DNA from: Nonomuraea gerenzanensis
GTDB lineage: Bacteria; Actinomycetota; Actinomycetes; Streptosporangiales; Streptosporangiaceae
DNA: 64,000 bases
Direction of reading: 5' to 3'
Assembly (NCBI RefSeq): GCF_020215645.1
Contig: NZ_CP084058.1
Coordinates: 9,052,001 to 9,116,000, forward strand
Below are positions 25,995-35,374 of the stretch, in pieces. How positions within the stretch are numbered: position 1 is the first letter of the stretch; every line of letters begins with the position of its first letter. Both the position numbers and the translations under genes were made by a program. A model generated the notes under the pieces. That model was not told the origin of the DNA. It made no database searches and worked only from the letters and a program-made list of their open reading frames with translations.

Positions 25995-28033
25995 GAGTCC
26001 CTCTCCACCCTGACAGCGCAGACCTTGAACTCCGGCATCCTCGACGTCGGGTCGAGTGCCGGGTTGGTGAGCCGGTTGGCGCCCTCCCAGTGGAAGGGCA
26101 TGAACACGGTGTCGCGCCTGATCGCGTCGCTGATCCTGGCCACGGCCTTGCTCTGGCCTCTTCTGCTGCTGACGCGCACGATGTCCCCGGCGGTGATGCC
26201 GAGCTGCTCGGCCAGGTCCGGGTGCAGCTCGACGAACGGCTCGGGGGCGGCCTGGACGAGCGGCGCGATCCTGCGGGTCTGCGCGCCGCTCTGGTAGTGG
26301 GCGAGCACCCGGCCGGTGCTCAGGTAGACGGGGTAGTCCTCGTCGGGCTCCTCGGCGGCGGGCCGGTGCTGGACGGGCACGAACCTGGCGCGGCCGTCGG
26401 GGTGGGCGAACCGGTCGAGGAACGGGCGGGGTGTGCCTGGGTGCTCGGCGGAAGGGCCCAGATCAGGGCAGGGCCAGAACACGCCGGTCTCGTTCGCGAT
26501 GCGGTCGTAGGTGATGCCGGAGTAGTCGGCGGGCCCGCCGGCGCTGGCGCGGCGCAGCTCGTCGAAGACCTTGACCGGCTCGGTCTCGAAGGTGTGGCCG
26601 AGGCGCGCGGCCAGCCCGGCCAGGACGTCGAGGTCGCTCCTGACGCCTTCGGGCGGCGTGGTGGCCTGGCGGCGGAGCAGGACGCGGCCTTCGAGGTTCG
26701 TCATGGTGCCGCTCTCCTCGGCCCACTGGGTGACGGGGAAGACCACGTCGGCCAGGGCGGCGGTCTCGGACATGACGAAGTCGCAGGTGACGAGCAGGTC
26801 GAGGGCGCCGATGCGCTGGGCGACGTGCTCGGCGGCGGGCGCGGAGATGACGGGGTTGGAGCCGAACAGCAGCAGCGCCTTCGGCCCTTCGGGGGTCCCG
26901 AGCGCGTCCAGCAGCTCGTACGCCGACCGCCCCGGCCCGGGGATGTCCTCGGCCGGGATGCCCCAGACGGCAGCCAGGTGCTCGCGGGCCGCCGGGTCGT
27001 CGATCTTGCGGTAGCCGGGGAGCTGGTCGGCCTTCTGGCCGTGCTCCCTGCCGCCCTGGCCGTTGCCCTGCCCGGTCACGCAGCCGTACCCGGAGCCCTG
27101 CCTGCCGGGCAGGCCGAGCGCGAGGGCGAGGTTGATGAACGCGGTGACGGTGTCGGTGCCCTTGGCGTGCTGCTCGGCGCCGCGGCCGGTCAGGATGTAC
27201 GCCTTGTCCACGGCCGCCAGGGCCCTGACGGCCTGCCGCATGTGGTGGACGGGCACCCCGGTGACGCGCTCGACCCGCTCGGGCCACCAGGCCGACAGCG
27301 AGGTGCGTACCTCGTCGAACCCGGTGGTCCTGGCGGCCACGTACTCCTCGTCGACCAGCTCGTCGGCGATGGCCAGGTGCAGCAGCCCGAGCGCGAGCGC
27401 CAGGTCGGTGCCGGGCGTGGGCTGCAGGTGCAGCCAGGCCAGCTTGGCGGTCTGGGTACGCCGCGGGTCGATGACGATCAGGCGGGGCCCGTCCAGGTGG
27501 CGGACGAACGGGGGCATGGTCTCGGCGACGTTGCCGCCCGCGATCAGCACGACGTCGGCGTCGTCCAGGTCGGTGATCGGGAAGGGCATGCCCCGGTCCA
27601 GGCCGAACGCCTTGATGGAGGCGGCGGCGGCCGAGGACATGCAGAAGCGGCCGTTGTAGTCGATCTGGCTGGTGCCGAGGGCGACGCGGGCGAACTTGCC
27701 GAGCGTGTACGCCTTCTCGTTGGTCAGCCCACCCCCGCCGAACACGGCCACGGCGTCGGGGCCGTGCTCGGCGCGGATGGCGGACAGCCGGTAGGCCACG
27801 TAGTCCAGCGCGACGTCCCACTCCACGGGCTCGCCGTGCAGGAGGGGGGTGGTCAGGCGCTCGCCGTTGGTGAGCAGCTCGCCCGCCGTCCACCCCTTCT
27901 GGCACAGCGCGCCCGAGGCGTTGGCCGGGATGTCGGTCCTGGGGGTGATGGCCAGCCCGGGGCCGATCTCCATGCCGCACTGCAGGGCGCAGTACGGGCA
28001 GTGGGTCTTGGCGGGCACGTCAGATCCGGGCAT
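25991..28033 (-). CDS. Assimilatory nitrate reductase, molybdopterin catalytic subunit
   Basis: The 680-residue protein has the molybdopterin oxidoreductase pattern. A [4Fe-4S] site uses C12-x2-C15-x3-C19 and C44, the Mo-ligand Cys lies in NGRFCMSSA, and the closing domain includes AHYQSGAQTRRI. Length and lack of a Tat signal fit cytoplasmic NasA/NarB-type nitrate reductases. It reduces nitrate to nitrite with electrons from the adjacent flavoprotein. ATG 28033 lies 13 bases inside the narK 3' end, so coupled translation is likely. Assimilatory versus formate dehydrogenase-like is decided by the narK-nirBD context. Confidence 0.9.
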   Translation of the reverse strand: MPGSDVPAKTHCPYCALQCGMEIGPGLAITPRTDIPANASGALCQKGWTAGELLTNGERLTTPLLHGEPVEWDVALDYVAYRLSAIRAEHGPDAVAVFGGGGLTNEKAYTLGKFARVALGTSQIDYNGRFCMSSAAAASIKAFGLDRGMPFPITDLDDADVVLIAGGNVAETMPPFVRHLDGPRLIVIDPRRTQTAKLAWLHLQPTPGTDLALALGLLHLAIADELVDEEYVAARTTGFDEVRTSLSAWWPERVERVTGVPVHHMRQAVRALAAVDKAYILTGRGAEQHAKGTDTVTAFINLALALGLPGRQGSGYGCVTGQGNGQGGREHGQKADQLPGYRKIDDPAAREHLAAVWGIPAEDIPGPGRSAYELLDALGTPEGPKALLLFGSNPVISAPAAEHVAQRIGALDLLVTCDFVMSETAALADVVFPVTQWAEESGTMTNLEGRVLLRRQATTPPEGVRSDLDVLAGLAARLGHTFETEPVKVFDELRRASAGGPADYSGITYDRIANETGVFWPCPDLGPSAEHPGTPRPFLDRFAHPDGRARFVPVQHRPAAEEPDEDYPVYLSTGRVLAHYQSGAQTRRIAPLVQAAPEPFVELHPDLAEQLGITAGDIVRVSSRRGQSKAVARISDAIRRDTVFMPFHWEGANRLTNPALDPTSRMPEFKVCAVRVERDS

Positions 28034-29333
28034 AGGAGAGACTCGCGATCACCTTGACGCCGACCGTCCTGGTGTAGCACCACCAGGTCAGGGCCAGGCA
28101 GGCGACGTAGAAGACGCCGAAGGCGAGGAAGGCGGGGGCCGGGGTGCCGGCGGCGGCGAACGCCATGCCGAACGCCCGGTTGATGAGGAAGCCGCCGAGC
28201 GCGCCCACCGCCGAGATGATGCCGATGGCGGCGGAGGCCTGGCGCTTGCCGTGCAGCAGGGTCTCCTCGGTCTCGTCGCCGCGCTCGGCGATGGCCTTGG
28301 CCTGGAAGATGGCCGGGATCATCCGGTAGGTGGAGCCGTTGCCGATGCCGGCGGTGAGGAAGAGGAGCTGGAAGGACAGGAAGAACATCCAGAAGTTGCC
28401 GGAGGTGCTGGCCCACCAGACGAGCAGGACGCCGCCGCCCATGGCGGCGAAGTTCCACAGCGTGACGGGGGCGCCGCCGAGCCTGTCGGCCAGCCAGCCG
28501 CCGACGGGCCTGATCAGCGAGCCGACCAGCGGCCCGGCGAAGGCGACCGCGGCGTACGGAGCGTCGGGGAAGAGGCTCTGGCTCAGCAGGGGGAAGGCGG
28601 TGGAGTAGCCGATGAACGAGCCGAACGTGCCGATGTAGAGGAAGGACATGATCCAGGTCTGCGCCTTGCCGGCCACCGCGAGCTGCTGGCGGGGGTTGGC
28701 CTTGGCGCTGGTCAGGTTGTCCATGAAGAAGAAGGCGCAGGCGGCGGCCACGACGATGAACGGGATCCAGAACCAGCCGGCCGCGGCCAGCCCGAGCGAG
28801 CCGATCACCAGCGGCATGACGAGCTGGACGGAGCTGACGCCGATGTTGCCGCCCGCGGCGTTCAGGCCGAGCGCGACGCCCTGCTTGCTGCGCGGGTAGA
28901 AGTAGGTGATGTTGGCCATGCTGGAGGCGAAGTTGCCGCCGCCGAAGCCGGCCAGCGCCGCGATGACCAGGAAGAGCCAGTACGGCGTCTGCGGGTTGTT
29001 CACCGCCACGCCGAGCAGCACCGCCGGGATGAGCAGCAACAGGGCGCTCAGCACGGTGAAGTTGCGCCCGCCGAACTTGGCGGGCCCGAAGGTGTAGGGC
29101 ACCCGCAGCACCGAGCCGATCAGGTTCGGCAGGGCGACCAGCCAGAACAGCTCATCGGTGGTGAACTCGTACGACCCCATCTTCGTCGCCACGATGCTCC
29201 ACAGCGTCCACACCGTGAAGCCGAGGTGCTCGGCGACGATCGAGAAGATCAGGTTGCGGCGGGCGACCCGCTTGCCTGAACTCTCCCAGAATGCTGGGTC
29301 ATCGGGATGCCACTCGGCGATCCAGCGCGCCAT
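28020..29333 (-). CDS. narK: Nitrate/nitrite transporter, major facilitator superfamily
   Basis: The 437-residue membrane protein has twelve hydrophobic segments and both nitrate-porter signatures: GFGGGNFASSMANITYFYP in the first half and TAGIGNGSTYRMIPAIF in the second. It imports nitrate and/or exports nitrite, and as the first operon gene it supplies the reductases. ATG 29333 has AGGAGAGG upstream. It overlaps the nitrate reductase gene by 14 bases. A GlnR-like site lies about 95 bases upstream. Confidence 0.92.
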   Translation of the reverse strand: MARWIAEWHPDDPAFWESSGKRVARRNLIFSIVAEHLGFTVWTLWSIVATKMGSYEFTTDELFWLVALPNLIGSVLRVPYTFGPAKFGGRNFTVLSALLLLIPAVLLGVAVNNPQTPYWLFLVIAALAGFGGGNFASSMANITYFYPRSKQGVALGLNAAGGNIGVSSVQLVMPLVIGSLGLAAAGWFWIPFIVVAAACAFFFMDNLTSAKANPRQQLAVAGKAQTWIMSFLYIGTFGSFIGYSTAFPLLSQSLFPDAPYAAVAFAGPLVGSLIRPVGGWLADRLGGAPVTLWNFAAMGGGVLLVWWASTSGNFWMFFLSFQLLFLTAGIGNGSTYRMIPAIFQAKAIAERGDETEETLLHGKRQASAAIGIISAVGALGGFLINRAFGMAFAAAGTPAPAFLAFGVFYVACLALTWWCYTRTVGVKVIASLSYARI

Positions 29334-29426
29334 CGACCTCTCCTACGTTCGGCGTCCGGGGATCTCCAAGGTAGGAAGGGCTCGTTACGCACTCTGACCC
29401 TGCGTGGCTGTGCGCCGGTTACGTGT

Positions 29427-29442
29427 GATTCACCTCGGTAAC
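29427..29442 (-). promoter_or_regulatory. GlnR-like half-site GTTAC-N6-GAATC
   Basis: On the minus strand GTTAC-CGAGGT-GAATC closely matches the a-b core of the GlnR box, GTnAC-N6-GAAAC, with one mismatch. GlnR controls nitrate assimilation in actinobacteria, and the site is upstream of narK. A looser GAAAC-N6-GTAAT lies at 29466-29481 on the plus strand. The match is short, so only the context makes it credible. Confidence 0.45.
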
Positions 29443-29535
29443 AAGCCGCGCACAAGCGTCACCGCGGAAACACGCCCGTAATGATCGGTTACCTGCCCTG
29501 CCCTGGGGTAACTGCACATGAGCAAGGGGGGAAAC

Positions 29536-29823
29536 ATGATCAAAAAGCTGCATGACATGGGCATCAAGTCCGGTCACATGTACACCGCTGGGCTCTGCTC
29601 GATCGGCCTGGCCTTCGGAAGCTGGCTGCTGTCCACCAAGGCCGAGGCGGCAGGGCTGGACCGGGCCGACCGCTGGGGCATCTTCATCGGGGAGTGGGCG
29701 CCCACATTCTTCGCCGTGGGTGTGGCACTGCGGATGGAGGAGACCCACCGCGATCTCGATGAGTCGTCAGTGGGGATGTTCGAGCAGGAGAGCACCCGGT
29801 CCCGCTCGCACGCCGGCGTTTAA
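29536..29823 (+). CDS. Small two-helix membrane protein
   Basis: The 95-residue protein has two membrane segments (HMYTAGLCSIGLAFGSWLLS and WGIFIGEWAPTFFAVGVALR) with a polar tail. I recall similar actinobacterial proteins with the WGIFVGEWAPT pattern, but no function. ATG 29536 is chosen over an in-frame ATG at 29518 because of the poly-G ribosome site at 29524-29531. It is divergent from the nitrate operon and may share a control region with it. Confidence 0.7.
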   Translation: MIKKLHDMGIKSGHMYTAGLCSIGLAFGSWLLSTKAEAAGLDRADRWGIFIGEWAPTFFAVGVALRMEETHRDLDESSVGMFEQESTRSRSHAGV

Positions 29824-29831
29824 CCGGAGAT

Positions 29832-29869
29832 GTCACGCAGGTCACGTCACCGTACGTGACCTGCGTGAC
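29832..29869. terminator. Perfect 16-bp hairpin, bidirectional terminator
   Basis: GTCACGCAGGTCACGT (29832-29847) pairs exactly with 29854-29869 around a 6-base loop. It separates two convergent genes (29823 and 29881). It is the longest perfect stem in the left half of the window. Confidence 0.85.
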
Positions 29870-29880
29870 GCGTGCGCGGC

Positions 29881-30357
29881 TCAGTCGCGCCGGGCGGCCA
29901 GGCGGGCGAGCGGCTCGTCGGTGAGCCGGTAGCGGTACCACTCGTCCTGGTTGACCGCGCCGAGCTTCTCATAGAAGTCGATGCTCGGCCGGTTCCAGTC
30001 GAGGACCGCCCATTCGAGGCGCTGGTAGCCGCGCTCGGCGCAGATCTCCGCCAGCTTGCGCATCAGGCTGACGCCGTGGCCGCCGCCGCGGTGCTGCGGG
30101 CGGACGTACAGGTCCTCCATGTAGATGCCGTGCGTGCCGCGCCAGGTGGAGTAGGTGAGGAACCAGAGCGTGAAGCCCACCACCGCGCCGTCCTGCTCGG
30201 CGATGTGCGCGAAGGCGGCGGGGTGGTCGCGGAAGAGGGTGTCGTGGAGCTGCTCCTCGGTCACGCGCACCTCGTGGGCGGCCTTCTCGTACGTGGCGAG
30301 CTCGCGGATCATGCTGACGATCTCGGGCACGTCAGCGGGGGTGGCAGGACGAATCAT
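29881..30357 (-). CDS. GNAT N-acetyltransferase, SSAT-like
   Basis: The 158-residue protein has the GNAT fold: MIRPATPADVPEIVSMIREL at the start, the acetyl-CoA motif VRPQHRGGGHGVSLMRKLAE (usual Q/R-x2-G-x-G/A), and FYEKLGAVNQDEWYRYRLT at the end. The IYMEDLYV strand and the FTLWFLTYSTWRG segment resemble spermidine/thialysine acetyltransferases. A small amine is the expected acceptor. ATG 30357 is chosen because the fold begins there; the in-frame extension upstream is not conserved-looking. Confidence 0.85.
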   Translation of the reverse strand: MIRPATPADVPEIVSMIRELATYEKAAHEVRVTEEQLHDTLFRDHPAAFAHIAEQDGAVVGFTLWFLTYSTWRGTHGIYMEDLYVRPQHRGGGHGVSLMRKLAEICAERGYQRLEWAVLDWNRPSIDFYEKLGAVNQDEWYRYRLTDEPLARLAARRD

Positions 30358-30475
30358 GGCATTGAGGCTACGCGTGGTCGAACCCCGCTCCGTACCCATA
30401 CGCGCTTTGCCTAGAACGGTATTCGGACCGGCGTGGGGACGCTCATTCCGGATGACCGACAGGGGAGCGGGAATC

Positions 30476-32398
30476 GTGAGCGTTGCACAAGGGCTGGGCG
30501 CGGGCCCGCCGTCATGCCCGGACCTCGAGGCGGCCCTCGTCCGCGGCGAGCGCGCGCTGTTCGAGGAGGGCGACTTGCAGCGCGCCAGGCGCTGGTTCGA
30601 CACGGCCTACTCACAGGCGGAGGCGTGCGGCGATCGGGCCGGCCTCGCACAGGCGGCGCTGGGGCTGGGCGGGATCTGGGTGCACGAGCACCGCACGGCG
30701 GTCGAGTGGGAGAAGGTACGAGTCCGCCAGCGGCACGCCCTGTCCCAGGTGGACCCCGGCTCCGCGCTCGCGCTGCGGCTGCGGCTGCGCATCCAGGGCG
30801 AAGAGGACTACCGCGCCGGCACCCACGAGGGCATCCTGCGGCTGCTGGACCTGGCCAGGCGCTCGGGCGACCCGCTGGCGCTGGCGGAGGCGCTGAGCCT
30901 GGCGCACCACTGCGTGCTCGGTCCCGAGCACGGGGCGCTGCGGATGGAGCTGGCCGGCGAGCTGATCGGCCAGGCGGCGGTGACCGGCCGCCGGAGCGAC
31001 CTGATCATGGGCCTGATGTGGCGCACGGTGGACCTCTACCTGGCCGCCGACCCGCACGCGGAGCGCTGCATGCAGGAGCTGCGCACCCTCCTGGACGCTC
31101 ACCCGCACCTCGCGATCGACTTCGTGGCCCGCGCGATCGAGGTCATGCTGGCCATCCGCGCGGGCCGGCTCGACGAGGCCGAGCGCAGGGCCGCCGCGTG
31201 CTTCGAGCGGGGCGTGGCGGCCGGCGACGTCGACGCGATCGGCTGGTACGGCGGCCAGCTCGGCGCCATCCGCTGGTACCAGGGCCGCGCCCCCGAGCTG
31301 CTGCCGGCCCTGGCCGACCTGGTCAACTCCCCCACGCTCAGCCCCATCGACAACTCCTACGTGGCGGCCCTGGCGCTGGCCGCGGCCGTCGCGGGGGACC
31401 GACGGCTGGCGGCCGGGCACCTGGCCCGGTTACGCGGCCGGGACCTGGCGGAGCTGCCCAGCTCCAGCTCCTGGATGATCGCGATGTACTGCCTGGTGGA
31501 GGCCGCGCACCTGCTGCAGGACGCCGACACCGCCGCCGGCGCGTACGCGTTGCTGAGCCCGTACGCGCACCTGCCGGTGATCGCCAGCCTCGGCGTGGCC
31601 TGCTTCGGCTCCGTGCGGCACCCGCTGGGCATGGCCGCGCTCACCACCGGCGACCTCGACCTGGCCATCGGGCACCTGCGCGCCGCCGTGCACGACAACC
31701 TGGCGCTGGGCCACTGGCCGGCCGCCACGCTGTCGCGCTGCCGGCTCGGCCAGGCGCTGGCGCTGCGCGACGGCCCCGCCGACGAGGCGGCCCGCGCGGA
31801 GCTGGCCACCGCCGCCCGCGACGCCGCGGACCTGGGCATGGTGCTGCCCGCCGTGGTCGGGCGGCCCCCGGAGGCGGACGGCGCGTGCCGCTTCCGCCGC
31901 GACGGGCGGCACTGGCACGTCGAGCTGAACGGCCGGGTGGCGCTGGTCGACCACAGCGTCGGCATGGCGCACCTGGCCATGCTGGCCGCCAACCCCGGCC
32001 ACGAGATCCCGGCCGCGGACCTGGCGGCGGGCACCGGCCGGCGCGAGGGCCCGCGCGAGTCGGTGCAGCCGCTGCTGGACGACCTGGCCAGGGACTCCTA
32101 CCGGCGGCGGCTGACCCGGCTGCAGGCCGAGATCGACGAGCACGAGTCGATGCACGACCTGGAACGGGCGGCGGCGCTGCGGATGGAACGCGAATGGCTG
32201 ATCGCGGAGCTGGCCGCCGCGACCGGCATGAACGGCCGGGCCCGGCCGTTCGCGGGCAGCGAGGAGCGGGCCAGGATCGCGGTCGGCAAGGCGATCAGGC
32301 GGGCACTGGCCCGCATCTCGGCCGTGGACCGGACGATCGGCGACGAACTGCGCGCCACCGTGCACACCGGGGTGCGCTGCTCCTACCGCCCCCGATGA
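30476..32398 (+). CDS. TPR-type regulatory protein with C-terminal winged-helix-like domain
   Basis: The 640-residue soluble protein is mostly alpha-helical repeats (residues ~15-470), as in the TPR parts of AfsR/LuxR-type regulators. A C-terminal module follows: RDGRHWHVELNGRVALVDHS, then GMAHLAMLAANPGHEIPAADL, then a helical ending (IRRALARISAVDRTIGDELRA) closing with GVRCSYRP. That C-terminal block recurs in actinobacterial TPR and cyclase-like regulators and probably makes a DNA- or protein-contact domain. There is no NB-ARC ATPase. GTG 30476 has AGGGGAG at 30461. The regulated process is unknown. Confidence 0.6.
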   Translation: MSVAQGLGAGPPSCPDLEAALVRGERALFEEGDLQRARRWFDTAYSQAEACGDRAGLAQAALGLGGIWVHEHRTAVEWEKVRVRQRHALSQVDPGSALALRLRLRIQGEEDYRAGTHEGILRLLDLARRSGDPLALAEALSLAHHCVLGPEHGALRMELAGELIGQAAVTGRRSDLIMGLMWRTVDLYLAADPHAERCMQELRTLLDAHPHLAIDFVARAIEVMLAIRAGRLDEAERRAAACFERGVAAGDVDAIGWYGGQLGAIRWYQGRAPELLPALADLVNSPTLSPIDNSYVAALALAAAVAGDRRLAAGHLARLRGRDLAELPSSSSWMIAMYCLVEAAHLLQDADTAAGAYALLSPYAHLPVIASLGVACFGSVRHPLGMAALTTGDLDLAIGHLRAAVHDNLALGHWPAATLSRCRLGQALALRDGPADEAARAELATAARDAADLGMVLPAVVGRPPEADGACRFRRDGRHWHVELNGRVALVDHSVGMAHLAMLAANPGHEIPAADLAAGTGRREGPRESVQPLLDDLARDSYRRRLTRLQAEIDEHESMHDLERAAALRMEREWLIAELAAATGMNGRARPFAGSEERARIAVGKAIRRALARISAVDRTIGDELRATVHTGVRCSYRPR

Positions 32399-32503
32399 CC
32401 CGCCCCTGATGACCCGCCCCGATGACGCTGGCACGGCGTGGAACGGGATGTCACGCCTCCTACTACGGGGGCCTGTTTCCGTACGTCGACTGGGGGACCA
32501 TCC

Positions 32504-33886
32504 ATGCGCCATCCGCAAAGGCTCAGCGTACCCATCCATCTTGAGCGTGACCTGCCCGAGCCGCTGCAGGATCAGCTCACCGCCCAGCTCAGGAGGGCCA
32601 TCGTGCGGGGGCAACTGGCTCCCCGCAGCCGGATGCCGTCCACCCGCACGCTGTCTCGCGTGCTGGGGATCTCGCGGGGGGTGGCGCTGGCCGCGTACGA
32701 GCGGCTGCTGGCCGAAGGCTACATCGCCGGGCGGCACGGCTCCGGCACGTACGTGTGCGCGCCGGCGGGCCCGGCACCCCGCTCGGCCGACTCCGGCGAG
32801 CCGCTCATCGACCTGTGCCTGGACCGGCCCAGCACGCAGGGTTTCCCGCTGGCCGCGTGGCGCGCGGCCTGGCGGCGCGCCGGCCTGCACCGCCCGCCGC
32901 TCGGCGGGCTGCCGCCCACGGGCCTACCCGCGCTGCGGGCCGCCGTCGCCTCCCACCTCCGGGAGGCGCGCGGCCTGGATCTCGACGGCCACGAGGTGAT
33001 CGTCACACCGGCGCCCGTGGACGCGCTGCGGCTGATCCTGCGCGCGCAGGGCGGCCCCGACCCGGTGATCGCGCTGGAGGATCCGGCGCCACCGAAGCTC
33101 AGGGCGGCGCTCTCCCGGCTCGGCACCGTGCTGCCGCTGCCCGTGGACGGCTCGGGCGCGCGTACCGACCGCATCCCCGCCGCCTGCGACATCGTGGTGG
33201 TGCTGCCGGAGCGGGGCGACCCGCTCGGCACGCGGATGCCGCTCGAACGGCGCCTGGCGCTGACCCAGTGGGCGCGCGACAGCGGCGGCCTGGTGCTGGA
33301 GCCGGCCTTCGACGGCCTGTTCGCGGCGGCGCCCGACCGGCTGCCCGGCGTGCCGGCGCTCGGCGACACCTGGTCCACGGCCATGGTGGGCTCGTTCGCC
33401 GAGGTGCTGACGCCGACGCTGCGGCTGGCGTTCGCGGTGGTGCCGCGGCGGCTGGCCGGGGAGATCGAGCAGTTCATGCCGGCGGGGCCGTCGATCACCT
33501 CCCAGCTCGCGGTGACGGACCTGCTCAGGTCCGGCTGCGTGGCCGCGCGGGTGGCCGAGCTGTCCGCCCAGTACGAGCCCAAGCGGGCGCTCGTCCGCCA
33601 GGCCCTGGAGGCGTACCCGCACACCAGGCTGCTCGGCGCGCGCACCGGAGCGAGTGCCACGCTGCTGCTCCCGGTGTCGGTCCCGGCCCCGTCGGTGGCC
33701 GCGGCGCTGCAAGCCCGCCGCGTCCAGGTCTGCGAACTGGCCGCCTACCACCACCCCGACGCGCAGCCCGGCAACGGGATCGTGCTCGGCTTCGGCCACC
33801 TGGACGGGGTGTCGCTGCGCCGGGCGCTGCACGCGCTCACCCGCACGCTGGACGAGCACCGCCTGGCCCGCCGAACAGCCGCATGA
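32504..33886 (+). CDS. MocR-like GntR regulator with degenerate aminotransferase domain
   Basis: The 460-residue protein has an N-terminal GntR winged helix (PLQDQLTAQLRRAIVRGQLA, then SRMPSTRTLSRVLGISRGVA) and a class I aminotransferase-fold domain. In MocR proteins the Lys of a GSFSK-type motif forms a Schiff base with PLP. Here the same segment reads GSFAEVLTPTLRL, with Glu300 in the Lys position. The usual DDY before it reads EPAFD. It therefore likely binds no PLP, or a different ligand. ATG 32504 follows a G-rich site. A haloperoxidase-like gene lies downstream. Confidence 0.8.
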   Translation: MRHPQRLSVPIHLERDLPEPLQDQLTAQLRRAIVRGQLAPRSRMPSTRTLSRVLGISRGVALAAYERLLAEGYIAGRHGSGTYVCAPAGPAPRSADSGEPLIDLCLDRPSTQGFPLAAWRAAWRRAGLHRPPLGGLPPTGLPALRAAVASHLREARGLDLDGHEVIVTPAPVDALRLILRAQGGPDPVIALEDPAPPKLRAALSRLGTVLPLPVDGSGARTDRIPAACDIVVVLPERGDPLGTRMPLERRLALTQWARDSGGLVLEPAFDGLFAAAPDRLPGVPALGDTWSTAMVGSFAEVLTPTLRLAFAVVPRRLAGEIEQFMPAGPSITSQLAVTDLLRSGCVAARVAELSAQYEPKRALVRQALEAYPHTRLLGARTGASATLLLPVSVPAPSVAAALQARRVQVCELAAYHHPDAQPGNGIVLGFGHLDGVSLRRALHALTRTLDEHRLARRTAA

Positions 33887-33963
33887 CCGGCCGGGGTAGT
33901 GGCGGGAGCGGCGCGTGAGGCGCATCTTTCAGTGATCGGCTCCGCACCGCGGAAGGGGATCTC

Positions 33964-35256
33964 ATGAACAGGCTCGTCGCGCTGCTGCTCCTCGCCCCGC
34001 TCACCCCGCCGGCCGCCACCGCCGCCGACGTGGACCCGGTACGGGCGTGGAACGAGCAGGCCCTGCGGGTCGTCCGTGCCGAGCGGGCCTCCGACGCGGA
34101 CGCCGCCAGGACGTACGCGATGGTCAACCTCGGCATGTACGACGCCGTCAACGGCATCGCCACCGCCCGCGGCGACCACCGGGCCAGGACGCCCGCGCTG
34201 CGCGACCCGCAGGGCGCGCCCGCCCGCGGCGACCAGCAGGCCGCGGCGGTGGCGGCGGCCCACGCCGTGCTCACCCGGCTGTACCCGGGCCAGGAGGTCA
34301 CGCTCACCGAGCGGCTCGACGCGGACCTGGCCCGATTGGGGGCGGGGTCGCGCGTCGCCGACGGCCGCGCGTGGGGCGAGCGCGTCGGCGGGGACGTGCA
34401 CGCGGCCAGGCAGGGCGACGGCTCGTCACCGGTGGAGACGCAGCCCGCGGGCACGGGGCCGGGCGTGTTCGGGCAGGCGTGGACGGGCGTGCAATACCGG
34501 AACATGAAGCCGTTCGGCATCGCCGACGCCGCCCCGTACGTCGGCGACGGCCCGCCCGCGCTCGCGAGCCTCGACTACGCGGCGGCCTTCGCCGAGGTCA
34601 GGCTGCTCGGCGACGCCGCGATCGCCGACCCGGACAAGTCGGCCCTCTACCAATACTGGTCGCTGCCCGCCGGCACGGCCCAGCCGCCCGGCGAGTGGGT
34701 CAAGATCGCGCTCGCCGTGGACCGGCCGCTGCCGCTGGCCGAGGAGTCCCGGCTGTTCGCGCTGCTCGGCATGGCCCTGGCCGACACCTCGATCCCGACG
34801 GCCGGCACGAAGTTCGCCTTCCGCCACTGGCGGCCCACGGCGGCCATCCAGCAGGCGGACACCGACGGCAACCCCTACACCGAGCCGGTGGCGGGCTGGC
34901 GGGCGCGGGCCGGCAGCGCGGGCGGCTCCCCCGAGTACATCTCGGGCCACAGCTCCTTCAGCGGCGCGGGCGCGGCCGTCCTGGCGGGCTTCTTCTGCGC
35001 CGACCGGATCCCGTTCGCGCTGGTCAGCGACAGCGCGCCGGTCGATCCGGCGACCGGGCAGCCGTGGCGCAGGCAGTTCGCCGGCTTCTCGGCCGCGGCG
35101 GCGGACGCGGGCCGCTCGCGCGTGGTCGGCGGGCTGCACTTCTCCTTCAGCAACCTCGACGGGCTCGCGATGGGCGCGGACGTGGCGGCGGAGATCCTCG
35201 CCAAGCGCCTGCTCCTGAAATCCGGCCCCACCCACACGGGCGCCTGCCCCCGCTGA
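33964..35256 (+). CDS. Secreted vanadium-dependent haloperoxidase-family protein
   Basis: The 430-residue protein starts with a signal peptide (LVALLLLAPLTPPAATAA). The vanadate/phosphate-binding signature is complete: K-x6-RP in KFAFRHWRP, then YISGHSSFSG (the SGH motif), then SRVVGGLHFSFSNLDG (SR-x5-H-x4-D). Members are haloperoxidases or PAP2-type phosphatases. The intact Lys, Arg, His set supports oxyanion binding, but halide use cannot be predicted. ATG 33964 has AAGGGG upstream. It stands alone between a MocR-like regulator and an aldo/keto reductase. Confidence 0.82.
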   Translation: MNRLVALLLLAPLTPPAATAADVDPVRAWNEQALRVVRAERASDADAARTYAMVNLGMYDAVNGIATARGDHRARTPALRDPQGAPARGDQQAAAVAAAHAVLTRLYPGQEVTLTERLDADLARLGAGSRVADGRAWGERVGGDVHAARQGDGSSPVETQPAGTGPGVFGQAWTGVQYRNMKPFGIADAAPYVGDGPPALASLDYAAAFAEVRLLGDAAIADPDKSALYQYWSLPAGTAQPPGEWVKIALAVDRPLPLAEESRLFALLGMALADTSIPTAGTKFAFRHWRPTAAIQQADTDGNPYTEPVAGWRARAGSAGGSPEYISGHSSFSGAGAAVLAGFFCADRIPFALVSDSAPVDPATGQPWRRQFAGFSAAAADAGRSRVVGGLHFSFSNLDGLAMGADVAAEILAKRLLLKSGPTHTGACPR

Positions 35257-35277
35257 CCCCCGCCCCTCTCGATCGTG

Positions 35278-35311
35278 CACCCCGCTCCTCCCACCACCCG
35301 GGGGCGGGGTG
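35278..35311 (+). terminator. GC hairpin after the haloperoxidase-like gene
   Basis: CACCCCGC (35278-35285) pairs with GCGGGGTG (35304-35311) around an 18-base loop, 22 bases after the stop. It is a plausible but not strong terminator. Confidence 0.4.
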
Positions 35312-35374
35312 TGCCCCGTTCCTCCACATCCGGGACACTGGTGCTGGTCAGGCACTCATCTGTGAGGTGGACAT

